Shown here piece after piece: positions 8,855-17,742 of a stretch of 64,000 bases of DNA. The DNA is from Streptomyces pactum (GTDB taxonomy: Bacteria; Actinomycetota; Actinomycetes; Streptomycetales; Streptomycetaceae). Every line of letters begins with the position of its first letter. Position 1 is the stretch's first letter. The notes below the pieces were generated by a model. It saw only the letters and a list, made by a program, of their open reading frames with translations. It ran no database searches and had not been told where the DNA came from. The stretch spans positions 5,518,001-5,582,000 of the forward strand of contig NZ_JACYXC010000001.1 of the NCBI RefSeq assembly GCF_016031615.1. Direction: 5' to 3'. Both the position numbers and the translations under genes were made by a program.

Positions 8855-10587
8855 AGCCCGGCACCCCGCCCCGGCATCGAGGAACCCCGCCGCCCGCCGC
8901 GCCGGTCGCGGGGGCGGCACGGCGGTACGGCTGGGCCTGATGGCCGTCCCGCTCGCCTTCCTCGGCATCTTCTTCGGCTACCCGGTGGCCGCCATCACCG
9001 CCCGCGGCCTGCGGGACGGCGACGGATGGCACCCGGGCCGGATCGGCGAGGTGCTCGGCGACCCGGCCGTCCGCGACGTGCTGTGGTTCACCACCTGGCA
9101 GGCCGCCGCCTCCACCGCGCTCACCCTGGCCGTGGCGCTGCCCGGCGCCTACGTCTTCGCCCGGTTCACCTTCCCCGGCAAACAGCTGCTGCGGGCGGTG
9201 GTCACCGTGCCGTTCGTGCTGCCCACCGTCGTGGTCGGCACCGCCTTCCTCGCCGTGGTCGGCCGCGGCGGATTGCTGGACGACCTGTGGGGCGTACGGC
9301 TGGACACCACCGTGTGGGCCATCCTGCTCGCCCACGTCTTCTTCAACTACGCGGTGGTGGTCCGCACCGTCGGCGGACTGTGGGCCCAGCTCGACCCCCG
9401 CCAGGAGGAGGCCGCCCGGGTCCTGGGCGCGAGCCGGCTCACCGCCTGGCGGCGGATCACCCTGCCCGCGCTGGCGCCCGCGGTGGCCGCCGCCGCCCTG
9501 ATGGTCTTCCTGTTCACCTTCACCTCCTTCGGCGTCGTCCAGATCCTCGGCGGCCCGCGCTTCGCCACGCTGGAGGTGGAGATCTACCGGCAGACCGCCC
9601 AGCTGCTGGACCTGCCGACCGCGGCCGTGCTCACCCTCGTCCAGCTCGCCGCGGTCGCCACCCTGCTGGCGCTGCACGCCCGGACGGTACGGCGCCGGGA
9701 GTCCACGCTCCGGCTGGTGGCCCCGGAACTGACCGCCCGCAGGCCCCGCGGCGCCGGACAGTGGACCCTGCTGGCCGCCGTCCTCGCCCAGATCGCGCTC
9801 CTCATCCTGCTGCCGCTGGCGGTCCTGGTGGAACGCTCCTTCCTCGCCCCGGACGGCCACTGGCTCGGCTACTACCGGGCGCTGGGCACCGTGGCCGACA
9901 GCGGCGGGGTCTTCCTGGTCCCGCCCGTCGAGGCGGTCTGGAACTCCCTGCGGTACGCCGCCGTGGCCACCGTCATCGCCCTGGTCGTCGGGGCCCTGGC
10001 CGCCGCCGCGCTCGCCCTCCCGACCCCGGCAGCGCCCGGACGGCGGCCCACCCACCGCCGGCCGGCTGGTCCGGGGCTTCGACGCGCTGCTGATGCTGCC
10101 GCTTGGCACCTCCGCGGTCACCGTCGGCTTCGGCTTCCTCATCGCCCTCGACGAGCCCCCGCTGGACCTGCGCGCCTCGTGGATCCTGGTCCCGCTGGCC
10201 CAGGCCCTGGTCGGCGTGCCGTTCGTGATCCGCACCATGCTGCCGGTGCTGCGGGCGGTCGACCCCCGGCTGCGGGAGGCCGCCGCGGTCCTCGGCGCCT
10301 CCCCGCTGCGGGCCTGGCGCGAGGTGGACCTGCCGATGGTCGCCCGCGCCCTGGGCATCGCGGCCGGCTTCGCGTTCGCCGTCTCCCTCGGCGAGTTCGG
10401 CGCCACGGTGTTCATCGCCCGGCCCGACAACCCGACCCTGCCGGTGGCGGTGACCCGCTTCCTGGGCCGGGCCGGCGACCTCAACTACGGGCAGGCCATG
10501 GCCCTGAGCACCGTGCTGATGCTGGTGTGCGCCTGCTCGCTGCTGCTGCTGGAACGCATCCGCGCCAACCGGACCGGGGAGCTGTAG
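8833..10587 (+). CDS. thiP: thiamine ABC transporter, permease (fused double permease), two apparent frameshifts
   Basis: This is the membrane component of the ThiBPQ importer, a double-length permease with two binding-protein-dependent transport domains and about 12 membrane helices. EAARVLGASRLTAWRRITLPALAP and REAAAVLGASPLRAWREVDLPM are the two EAA loops that contact ThiQ. The likely start is the ATG at 8833, overlapping thiB; its frame ends at a TGA near 8939 but continues naturally if one C is added at about 8936 (RRYGWA then LMAVPLAFLG). A second break of opposite sign lies between about 10020 and 10065, just before LVRGFDALLMLPLGTS. The two changes cancel, so start and stop share a frame. 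Sequence error is the simplest explanation; a real double mutation would inactivate the importer. Confidence 0.8.
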
Positions 10588-11697
10588 ATGGCGATGCTGC
10601 GCCTGGAGAACATCACCGTGCGCTTCGGCGCCCGGCCGGCCCTGGACGCGGTGGACCTGACCGTCGCCGAACACGAGACGGTGTGCGTCCTCGGCCCCAG
10701 CGGCAGCGGCAAGTCCACCCTGCTGCGGGTGGTCGCCGGCCTGCAGAGCGCCGACACCGGGCGGGTGTGGCTGGGCGGCCGGGACCACACCCGGGTCCCG
10801 GTCCACCGGCGCGGGGTGGGCCTGATGTTCCAGGACCACCAGCTCTTCCCGCAGCGCGACGTCGGCGCCAACGTCGCCTTCGGCCTGCGGATGCGCGGCA
10901 CCGGCCGCGCCACACGCGACGCCCGCGTCGCCGAACTGCTGGACCTGGTCGGACTGCCGGGCGCCCAGCGGCGCGCGGTCGCCCAGCTCTCCGGCGGCGA
11001 GCAGCAGCGCGTCGCCCTCGCCCGCGCCCTCGCCCCGAGCCCCTCGGTGCTCATGCTCGACGAGCCGCTCGGCCAGCTCGACCGCGGCCTGCGGGAACGC
11101 CTGGTGGTGGAGCTGCGGCAGCTGTTCGACCGGCTGGGCACCACTGTGCTGGCCGTCACCCACGACCAGGGCGAGGCGTTCGCACTCGCCGACCGGGTGG
11201 TGGTGATGGACCGCGGCCGGATCGCGCAGACCGGCACCCCGCTGGAGGTGTGGCGGCGCCCGGCCTCCGAGTTCGTCGCCCGCTTCCTCGGCTTCGACAA
11301 CGTGGTGGAGGCAACCGTGCGCGGCCCGGCCGCCGACACCCCCTGGGGCACGGTGCCGGTGCCCGCCGGGACGACGGACGGGCCCTGCCGGCTGCTGGTC
11401 CGCCCGGCCGGCGTCCGGCTCGTCCCCGGGAACGAGGGCCTGGACTGCGAGGTGGCCGGCCGCACCTTCCGCGGCGACCACGTCGCCCTGATCCTCCAGC
11501 CCCGCGACGCCCCCCGCATGGAGGCCGCCTGCGCCCTGCGGGACGCCCCGGAGCCCGGGGCCCGGGTGGGCGTGACGTTCGACCCGGACGAGGTGGTGGT
11601 GCTGCCCGCGACCGGACATCCGCCGGACCCCCCGCCCCCGAACCGCCGGCCGGCCCCGACCCCCGCCCCGGCGCGCCCGGCCCCGGGCCCAGGCTGA
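10588..11697 (+). CDS. thiQ: thiamine ABC transporter, ATP-binding protein
   Basis: The 369-residue ATPase powers thiamine import. Walker A is GPSGSGKST (about residue 37), the Q-loop MFQDHQLFPQ follows, the signature is LSGGEQQRV, Walker B is VLMLDEPLGQLD and the switch His is in VTHDQGEA. Residues after about 240 form a TOBE-like regulatory domain. A Pro-rich tail of 25 residues ends the protein. It begins three bases after the thiP stop, so the three genes form one riboswitch-controlled operon. Confidence 0.93.
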   Translation: MAMLRLENITVRFGARPALDAVDLTVAEHETVCVLGPSGSGKSTLLRVVAGLQSADTGRVWLGGRDHTRVPVHRRGVGLMFQDHQLFPQRDVGANVAFGLRMRGTGRATRDARVAELLDLVGLPGAQRRAVAQLSGGEQQRVALARALAPSPSVLMLDEPLGQLDRGLRERLVVELRQLFDRLGTTVLAVTHDQGEAFALADRVVVMDRGRIAQTGTPLEVWRRPASEFVARFLGFDNVVEATVRGPAADTPWGTVPVPAGTTDGPCRLLVRPAGVRLVPGNEGLDCEVAGRTFRGDHVALILQPRDAPRMEAACALRDAPEPGARVGVTFDPDEVVVLPATGHPPDPPPPNRRPAPTPAPARPAPGPG

Positions 11698-11830
11698 CCG
11701 GACGCGCGCCGGCACGGCCCTCGCCGCGCGGCGCGCCCATCCCGCCCGGCCCCGGGGCGCCGGCCCGTGCTCCGGCAGACGGCCCGCGCCGCAGGAGCCC
11801 GGCGGTGCCGCCACACGCGGCGGCCCGGAC

Positions 11831-11872
11831 CACCGGCAGCCTCGTCCCGCTCGCCGGCAGCTTCGTCCCGCC
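11831..11872. repeat. two imperfect 21-bp tandem repeats between convergent genes
   Basis: CCGGCAGC-TCGTCCCGC is present twice with period 21 (11831-11851 and 11852-11872) in the gap between thiQ and the membrane protein gene. No function is evident. Confidence 0.5.
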
Positions 11873-11916
11873 ACCGGCGGCGGCGGCGGTACCCGAGGCG
11901 GGCCGCCGGGCGGGGG

Positions 11917-13101
11917 TCAGCCCGTCAGCGGCAGCGTCAGCACCCGGGCGACCAGCCAGGTCACCAGGGCGAGCACCGCGACGAGGGAGCCGCCGCGCAG
12001 CACGGCGGCGCGGCGCAGCAACCGGGCGTCGGCGCCCAGGCACACCAGGGTGCCGGTGGCGTCCCGCCGGCCCCCGCGCACCTCCAGCGCGGCGGTCAGC
12101 GCGGTGGCCGTGACACACGCCATGACCAGCGCCGCGCCCAGCCCGGCGACCGGCCCGGTGGAGCGCAGCGCGCCGCCGTACAGGTCGACCACCGCGCAGG
12201 CCGCGGTGGCCACCGCACACAGCGCCCCCAGCGGCCGGCCCAGCCGTACCGCCTCGTCCTCCAGCGCCCGGCCGGCCAGCAGCCGTACCGGCCCGGGACG
12301 CCCCGCCGCCAGCAGCCGGCCGCACATCTGGGTCAGCCCCGGGCCCGCCAGCATCAGCCCCAGCGCCGCCATCAGCCAGCCGGCGATCACCCCCGGCGGG
12401 CTCTGCACCGAGCGGCCCGGCAGCGGCAACAGCTCGGCGGCCGAGGGACCCGCGCCGTGCCCGGCGTACGTCTCCAGGGCGATCCCGGTGGCGATCAGGG
12501 CGATGCCCCAGGGCAGGCCGATGTGGACCAGCGCGGTCCCGGGCGGCGGGGGCGGCTCCGCGGCCCCGGAGCGGGCCGGCCGCCGGCGCCGCCGCCGGCG
12601 CGGCCACAGCGTCACCATGCTCGTCACCGAGGCGAGCGCGGGCACCACGGCGAGCAGCAGCAGCACCGCGCCGAGCGGCAGGTGCGCCCCCCGGCCCAGG
12701 TGGCCGGCGAGCCGGCCGGAGGGCAGGTCCCCTCCGAAGCGGCGCAGCCAGGCGAAGACGCCCAGGGCCAGCGCGCTGCCCAGGCCGCAGAAGAGCGCCG
12801 TGGAGGCGGCGGCCAGCCGCGCGCCCCGGGTGGGCCCGAACCCGGCCGCGGTCAGCCCGGGCCCGCCGCGGGTGCCCTGGTCGGCGCGCGCCACCGCCAC
12901 CGCGAACTGCACCGTGGCGGCGAGCGGCACCAGGCACCACACCAGCCGCCCGGGCGCGTCGCGGGCCTGCTCGGGGTGGCCGGCCGCGTAGCCGAGCATG
13001 CACAGCAGCAGGAAGGACGCCCCCGCCGACGCGGCGGTGACCAGCAGCCGCCGCATCAGGACGAGCGGGTGGGCGCCGCGGGCTAGGCGGAGACTGAGCA
13101 C
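11917..13101 (-). CDS. multi-pass membrane protein, ABC-transporter partner
   Basis: The 394-residue protein has about eight to ten hydrophobic segments (for example LLVTAASAGASFLLLCMLGY near the N-terminus and VAVLALVTWLVARVLTL at the end) and no catalytic motif I recognise. Its start overlaps the 3' end of the upstream ABC ATPase gene by 19 bases, so the two are very likely one transport or signalling complex. The polytopic layout with a soluble loop rich in Arg after about residue 170 resembles FtsX/MacB-like or export permeases only loosely. Substrate is unknown. Confidence 0.75.
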   Translation of the reverse strand: MLSLRLARGAHPLVLMRRLLVTAASAGASFLLLCMLGYAAGHPEQARDAPGRLVWCLVPLAATVQFAVAVARADQGTRGGPGLTAAGFGPTRGARLAAASTALFCGLGSALALGVFAWLRRFGGDLPSGRLAGHLGRGAHLPLGAVLLLLAVVPALASVTSMVTLWPRRRRRRRPARSGAAEPPPPPGTALVHIGLPWGIALIATGIALETYAGHGAGPSAAELLPLPGRSVQSPPGVIAGWLMAALGLMLAGPGLTQMCGRLLAAGRPGPVRLLAGRALEDEAVRLGRPLGALCAVATAACAVVDLYGGALRSTGPVAGLGAALVMACVTATALTAALEVRGGRRDATGTLVCLGADARLLRRAAVLRGGSLVAVLALVTWLVARVLTLPLTG

Positions 13102-13811
13102 GTGTCCCGGCCCTCCACGTCGGCGGCGGGGATCGTGCCGACCCGGCGGCCGTCGAGGAGCGAGACGGTGCGGTCGGCCATCGGGGCCGCCTCGCTGTCA
13201 TGGGTGGCCAGGATTACGGAGATGCCGTGCGAGCGGGCCGCGGCGGTCAGGGTGCGCAGCACCTGGCCCCGGTCGGCGCGGTGCAGCGGTGCGGTGGGCT
13301 CGTCGGCGAAGAGGACCCGGGGCCCAGCCGCCAGAGCGCGGGCGATGGTCACCCGCTGGCGCTGGGCCTGGAGGAGTGCGGCCGGCCGCTGCCGCTCCTC
13401 GCCGCCCACGTCCAGCCGCTCCAGCCACTCGCGGGCGGTGGTCCGGGCGGCGCGGCGCGGGATGCCGCGCAGCATCAGGGGGAGCGCCACGTTCTCCCAC
13501 ACGGTCAGCTCGGGCACCAGCCGGGGCTGGGTGTCGATCCAGCCGAAGTGCTCGCGGCGCAGCCGCTCCCGGCCCAGCCGGGTCAGGGAGTGCACCGGCA
13601 CGCCCCCGAACCAGACCTCGCCCTCGTCGGGCGGCAGCTGCGCGGACAGGCAGGCGAGCAGGGTGGTCTTGCCGGAGCCGCGCGGCCCGGACACCACCAG
13701 CACCTCGCCCTCGCGCACGCCCAGGGACACGCCCGTCAGGGCGGGCGAGCCGCGGTACGCGTAACTGACGCTGCGGGCCCACAACATGTCGTCGTCCGGC
13801 GGAGCCACCAT
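13083..13811 (-). CDS. ABC transporter ATP-binding protein with a degenerate signature motif
   Basis: A P-loop ATPase of about 242 residues. Walker A is SGPRGSGKTTL, Q-loop FGWIDTQPRLVPELTVWENV, Walker B VLFADEPTAPL and switch His in ILATHDSEA. The signature, normally LSGGQ, reads LLQAQRQRV (about 13365-13380 on the complement), so the Ser/Gly residues that close on ATP of the partner subunit are missing. The overall pattern is that of LolD/MacB-type exporters' ATPases. I prefer the ATG at 13811 because GAGGTG lies seven bases before it; a GTG at 13820 is possible. It overlaps the membrane protein gene by 19 bases. Confidence 0.85.
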   Translation of the reverse strand: MVAPPDDDMLWARSVSYAYRGSPALTGVSLGVREGEVLVVSGPRGSGKTTLLACLSAQLPPDEGEVWFGGVPVHSLTRLGRERLRREHFGWIDTQPRLVPELTVWENVALPLMLRGIPRRAARTTAREWLERLDVGGEERQRPAALLQAQRQRVTIARALAAGPRVLFADEPTAPLHRADRGQVLRTLTAAARSHGISVILATHDSEAAPMADRTVSLLDGRRVGTIPAADVEGRDTCSVSA

Positions 13812-14003
13812 GCCAAGCACCTCGGCTTACCTACGTTTGTCCGCTCCCCTGGATGGGTGAACGAGGACAAGGCGAATCGGTCACTGGCACGTTAAGGAGT
13901 CGCGGCGGCCGATCCGGCCCAGGCTCGGCGCGGGCACGGTCCGTTTCCTCCGATCAGCCCTGGTCCGGCCCGGTGCCCCGGCCGGTGGGCGCGGGGCGCG
14001 GGA

Positions 14004-14033
14004 ACCGGCCCGCGCCGGGTGGCGCGGGCCGGT
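14004..14033. terminator. perfect 13-bp hairpin
   Basis: Arms 14004-14016 and 14021-14033 pair perfectly around a GGGT loop, downstream of the aminotransferase gene on the minus strand. Probably a second terminator in tandem with 14043-14085. Confidence 0.55.
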
Positions 14034-14042
14034 CGCAGAACC

Positions 14043-14085
14043 GCCGTGGCCCCCTCGCCGGGGGACGGCGAGGGGGGCCCACGGC
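14043..14085 (-). terminator. terminator after the omega-aminotransferase
   Basis: A long GC-rich stem (14043-14059 with 14067-14085, two bulged bases) lies about 60 bases after the aminotransferase stop in transcription order. Confidence 0.65.
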
Positions 14086-14143
14086 AGGGGCCGCCCGGGG
14101 AGGGGTGTACCCGGGCGGAGCCGGTGCGGCGGTCGGGGACGGC

Positions 14144-15505
14144 TCAGAGCTTCGTCCACGCCTCCGTCAGCACGGTGCGCAGCACCTGCTCGATCTCGTC
14201 GAAGGTCGACTGGTCGGCGATGAGCGGCGGTGCCAGCTGGACCACCGGGTCACCGCGGTCGTCGGCCCGGCAGTACAGGCCGTTGTCGTACAGCGCCTTG
14301 GAGAGGAAGCCGTACAGGACGCGCTCGGTCTCCTCCTCGTCGAAGCTCTCCTTGGTGGCCTTGTCCTTCACCAGCTCGATGCCGTAGAAGTAGCCGTTGC
14401 CGCGCACGTCGCCGACGATCGGCAGGTCGTGCAGCTTCTGCAGGGTCTTCAGGAAGGCGCCCTCGTTGTCCAGCACGTGCTGGTTGAGGCCCTCGCGCTC
14501 GAAGATGTCGAGGTTGGCCAGGCCCACCGCGGCGGAGACCGGGTGGCCGCCGAAGGTGTAGCCGTGCAGGAAGGTGTTGTCGCCCTTGTAGAACGGCTCC
14601 GCGAGGCGGTCGGAGACGATGCAGGCACCGATCGGGGAGTAGCCCGAGGTCATGCCCTTGGCGCAGGTGATCATGTCCGGGACGTAGCCGAACTTGTCAC
14701 AGGCGAAGATCGTGCCGAGCCGGCCGAAGGCGCAGATGACCTCGTCGGACACGAGCAGCACGTCGTACTGGTCGCAGATCTCGCGGACCCGCCGGAAGTA
14801 GCCGGGCGGCGGCGGGAAGCAGCCGCCGGCGTTCTGCACCGGCTCCAGGAAGACCGCGGCGACGGTCTCCGGGCCCTCGAAGAGGATCTGCTGCTCGATC
14901 TGGTCGGCGGCCCAGCGGCCGAAGGCCTCCGGGTCGTCGCCGTGGATCGGGGCGCGGTAGATGTTGGTGTTGGGCACCTTGTGGGCACCGGGCACCAGCG
15001 GCTCGAACGGGGCCTTCAGCCCCGGCAGGCCGGTGATGGACAGGGCGCCCTGCGGGGTGCCGTGGTAGGCCACCGCGCGGGAGATCACCTTGTACTTGGT
15101 GGGCTTGCCGACGAGCTTGAAGTACTGCTTGGCCAGCTTCCAGGCGGTCTCCACGGCCTCACCACCGCCGGTGGTGAAGAAGACCTTGTTCAGGTCGCCG
15201 GGGGCGTGGCCCGCCAGCCGCTCGGCCAGCTCCACCGCCTTGGGGTGGGCGTAGCTCCACACCGGGAAGAAGGCCAGCTCCTGGGCCTGCTTGTAGGCGG
15301 TCTCGGCGAGCTCGACGCGGCCGTGGCCGGCGTTGACCACGAACAGGCCGGCGAGGCCGTCGATGTACCGCTTGCCCTTGTCGTCGTAGATGTACGTCCC
15401 CTCACCGCGCACGATGGTCGGCACGGGGGCGTTCTCGTACGACGACATGCGGGTGAAGTGCATCCACAGGTGGTCGTACGCCGTCTTGGAGAGGTCGGCG
15501 CTCAT
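14144..15505 (-). CDS. class III (omega) aminotransferase, probable putrescine/polyamine transaminase
   Basis: The 453-residue PLP enzyme belongs to the ornithine/omega-aminotransferase group. It contains TTGGGEAVETAWKLAKQYF (phosphate-binding), VFLEPVQNAGGCFPPPPGYF, LVSDEVICAFGRLG (Asp that contacts the PLP nitrogen) and ITCAKGMTSGYSPIGA (Lys that forms the Schiff base). The neighbourhood (Lrp regulator immediately upstream, aminobutyraldehyde dehydrogenase divergent) supports putrescine to 4-aminobutanal plus amino acid. It starts with ATG at 15505, only two bases after the regulator's stop, so the regulator and aminotransferase are cotranscribed. The exact amine specificity is inferred. 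Confidence 0.9.
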   Translation of the reverse strand: MSADLSKTAYDHLWMHFTRMSSYENAPVPTIVRGEGTYIYDDKGKRYIDGLAGLFVVNAGHGRVELAETAYKQAQELAFFPVWSYAHPKAVELAERLAGHAPGDLNKVFFTTGGGEAVETAWKLAKQYFKLVGKPTKYKVISRAVAYHGTPQGALSITGLPGLKAPFEPLVPGAHKVPNTNIYRAPIHGDDPEAFGRWAADQIEQQILFEGPETVAAVFLEPVQNAGGCFPPPPGYFRRVREICDQYDVLLVSDEVICAFGRLGTIFACDKFGYVPDMITCAKGMTSGYSPIGACIVSDRLAEPFYKGDNTFLHGYTFGGHPVSAAVGLANLDIFEREGLNQHVLDNEGAFLKTLQKLHDLPIVGDVRGNGYFYGIELVKDKATKESFDEEETERVLYGFLSKALYDNGLYCRADDRGDPVVQLAPPLIADQSTFDEIEQVLRTVLTEAWTKL

Positions 15506-15507
15506 AG

Positions 15508-15987
15508 CTATCTCGTTCCCCAGGTGTAGGTCTGCTTCCGGAGCTTGAGGTAGACGAAGCTCTCGGTGGAGCGCACGCCGGGCAGCGTGCGGATCCGCTT
15601 GTTGATCATTTGGAGGAGATGGTCGTCGTCCTCGCAGACGATCTCGATGATGAGGTCGAACGAGCCCGCGGTCATCACCACGTACTCGACCTCCTCCATG
15701 GCGGTCAGCGCGTCGGCCACCGGATCGAGGTCGCCCTCGACGTTGATGCCGACCATCGCCTGGCGTCGCAGCCCCACGGTGAGCGGGTCGGTGACGGCGA
15801 CGATCTGCATGACGCCCTGGTCGAGCAGCTTCTGCACACGCTGCCGGACGGCCGCCTCGGACAGGCCCACGGCCTTGCCGATGGCGGCATACGGGCGGCG
15901 CCCGTCCTCCTGGAGCTGCTCGATGATCGCCAGGGAGACGGAGTCGATCGACGGCGTGCCGTTCTTGTCAGTGGCCACGTATTCCAC
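15508..15987 (-). CDS. Lrp/AsnC-family transcriptional regulator of polyamine genes
   Basis: The product, about 159 residues, has an N-terminal winged helix (SIDSVSLAIIEQLQEDGRR through LSEAAVRQRVQKLLDQG) and a RAM ligand-binding domain (MVGINVEGDLDPVADAL, YVVMTAGSFDLIIEIVCEDD). It is expected to bind DNA as an oligomer in response to an amino acid or amine. The start is uncertain: GTG at 15987 or GTG at 15978; longer forms read into the divergent promoter. From memory, the S. coelicolor counterpart in this position has been described as a polyamine-utilisation regulator. A repeated AATCCGT motif lies just upstream. Confidence 0.9.
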   Translation of the reverse strand: MEYVATDKNGTPSIDSVSLAIIEQLQEDGRRPYAAIGKAVGLSEAAVRQRVQKLLDQGVMQIVAVTDPLTVGLRRQAMVGINVEGDLDPVADALTAMEEVEYVVMTAGSFDLIIEIVCEDDDHLLQMINKRIRTLPGVRSTESFVYLKLRKQTYTWGTR

Positions 15988-16029
15988 TGTGCATGAGGAC
16001 TCGGCAGTCTCGCAACCCCAGATCGATGA

Positions 16030-16072
16030 AATCCGTTGTCGAGGACTTCGAAACTCGCGGAATCCGTAGTTG
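16030..16072. promoter_or_regulatory. candidate operator in the Lrp / aldehyde dehydrogenase divergent region
   Basis: AATCCGTTG (16030-16038) and GGAATCCGTAGTTG (16059-16072) form a direct repeat in the 176-base divergent spacer. The second element recurs with two changes at 22124-22137 upstream of another aldehyde dehydrogenase gene. Inferred binding site for the Lrp-type regulator or another polyamine regulator. Confidence 0.4.
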
Positions 16073-16163
16073 TGGGCCGTTGGGTATGTTGAATACGTCG
16101 CCCCGGCGGTTAGGGTGGGTGTCTCACCCATCGGACTTCGACCGCAAACAGAAGGGGTGGCAC

Positions 16164-17618
16164 GTGACCACCGAACTGCGTCGTCTGCGCAACTACATCG
16201 ACGGGGAGTTCCGGGACGCCGCCGACGGGCGGACCACGGAGGTGGTCAACCCGGCCACGGGCGAGGCGTACGCGACCGCGCCGCTCTCCGGGGCGGCCGA
16301 CGTCGACGCCGCCATGGAGGCCGCCGCCAAGGCGTTCCCGGTCTGGCGCGACCTGGTGCCCGCCGAGCGCCAGAAGGTGCTGCTGAAGATCGCCGACGCC
16401 TTCGAGGCGCGGGCCGAGGAGCTGATCGCCGCCGAGTCCGAGAACACCGGCAAGCCGATCGCCCTGACGCGGGACGAGGAGATCCCGCCGATGATCGACC
16501 AGATCCGCTTCTTCGCCGGTGCCGCCCGCCTGCTGGAGGGCCGCTCGGCCGGCGAGTACATGGACGGCATGACCTCCATCATCCGGCGCGAGCCGGTCGG
16601 CGTCTGTGCCCAGGTCGCCCCCTGGAACTACCCGATGATGATGGCGGTGTGGAAGTTCGCCCCGGCGCTCGCCGCGGGCAACACCGTCGTGATCAAGCCC
16701 TCCGACACCACCCCGGCCTCCACCGTCCTGATCGCCGAGATCATCGGCGGGGTGCTGGCCGAGCTGGGCCACCCCAAGGGCGTCTTCAACGTCCTGTGCG
16801 GCGACCGGGAGACCGGGCGGCTGATGGTCGAGCACAAGGTGCCCGCCATGGCCTCCATCACCGGGTCGGTCCGCGCCGGCATGCAGGTCGCCGAGAGCGC
16901 CTCCAAGGACGTCAAGCGCGTCCACCTGGAGCTCGGCGGCAAGGCCCCGGTCGTGGTCTTCGAGGACACCGACATCGCCAAGGCGGTCGAGGACATCTCG
17001 ATGGCCGGGTTCTTCAACGCCGGCCAGGACTGCACCGCCGCCACCCGGGTGCTGGTGCACGAGTCGATCCACGACGAGTTCGTCTCCGCGCTGGCCAAGG
17101 CCGCCGCCGAGACGAAGACCGGGCAGCCGGACGACGAGGACGTGCTCTACGGCCCGCTCAACAACGCCAACCAGCTCGCCCAGGTCAGCGGCTTCGTCGA
17201 CCGGCTGCCGGCGCACGCCAAGGTCGAGGCGGGCGGCCACCGGGTCGGCGACAAGGGCTACTTCTACGCCCCCACCGTCGTCTCCGGCCTCAAGCAGGAC
17301 GACGAGATCGTCCAGAACGAGGTCTTCGGCCCGGTCATCACCGTGCAGTCCTTCTCCGACGAGGCGCAGGCCGTGGAGTACGCCAACGGCGTGGAGTACG
17401 CCCTGGCCTCCTCGGTGTGGACCAAGGACCACGCGCGGGCGATGCGCATGTCCAAGGCTCTGGACTTCGGCTGCGTGTGGATCAACACCCACATCCCGCT
17501 GGTCGCCGAGATGCCGCACGGCGGCTTCAAGAAGTCCGGCTACGGCAAGGACCTGTCGGCCTACGGCTTCGAGGACTACACCCGCATCAAGCACGTGATG
17601 ACGTCGCTCGACGGCTGA
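16164..17618 (+). CDS. gamma-aminobutyraldehyde dehydrogenase (aldehyde dehydrogenase family)
   Basis: The 484-residue NAD(P)-dependent enzyme oxidises an aldehyde to the acid; in this context 4-aminobutanal to GABA. Landmarks are APWNYPMMMAVWKFAPALAAGN (cofactor cleft), LELGGKAPVVVFEDTD (general base Glu), FFNAGQDCTAATR (nucleophile Cys) and NEVFGPVI. GTG at 16164 with GAAGGGG upstream gives the expected length; the frame extends further upstream but into the divergent promoter. It is divergent from the Lrp/aminotransferase pair and ends at a clean terminator. Confidence 0.9.
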   Translation: MTTELRRLRNYIDGEFRDAADGRTTEVVNPATGEAYATAPLSGAADVDAAMEAAAKAFPVWRDLVPAERQKVLLKIADAFEARAEELIAAESENTGKPIALTRDEEIPPMIDQIRFFAGAARLLEGRSAGEYMDGMTSIIRREPVGVCAQVAPWNYPMMMAVWKFAPALAAGNTVVIKPSDTTPASTVLIAEIIGGVLAELGHPKGVFNVLCGDRETGRLMVEHKVPAMASITGSVRAGMQVAESASKDVKRVHLELGGKAPVVVFEDTDIAKAVEDISMAGFFNAGQDCTAATRVLVHESIHDEFVSALAKAAAETKTGQPDDEDVLYGPLNNANQLAQVSGFVDRLPAHAKVEAGGHRVGDKGYFYAPTVVSGLKQDDEIVQNEVFGPVITVQSFSDEAQAVEYANGVEYALASSVWTKDHARAMRMSKALDFGCVWINTHIPLVAEMPHGGFKKSGYGKDLSAYGFEDYTRIKHVMTSLDG

Positions 17619-17644
17619 GCCCGGCGCCGGTGCATCCCCGCCGC

Positions 17645-17675
17645 AGCGCCCGTACGCACCTGTCGTACGGGCGCT
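17645..17675. terminator. terminator between convergent genes
   Basis: A perfect 12-base-pair stem (17645-17656 with 17664-17675) and seven-base loop lie 27 bases after the dehydrogenase stop and 68 bases from the end of the convergent phosphodiesterase gene. It could serve both. Confidence 0.75.
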
Positions 17676-17742
17676 CCGGCGTGTCCGGGCGGAGCCGTGC
17701 GCGAGGGCCCGGCCGCTCCCGGGCTGTCGGTCCGGGCGGTTC

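Larger units (their letters stand above)
13812..14143. other. gap holding two GC-rich hairpins
   Basis: About 330 bases between the ABC ATPase start and the aminotransferase stop. It holds the promoter region of the ABC pair and two hairpins described separately. A TAGGTAAGCC sequence at about 13838-13829 (minus strand) resembles half of an iron box but the other half does not match. Confidence 0.5.

Noticed and set aside
6152..8968. A 938-residue minus-strand frame over rlmN and thiB
   Set aside because: Exactly antisense to two well-identified genes; typical mirror frame of GC-rich codons.
13829..13850. Iron-box-like sequence TAGGTAAGCC before the ABC pair
   Set aside because: Only the left half fits the 19-base DmdR/IdeR consensus; the right half has almost no matches.
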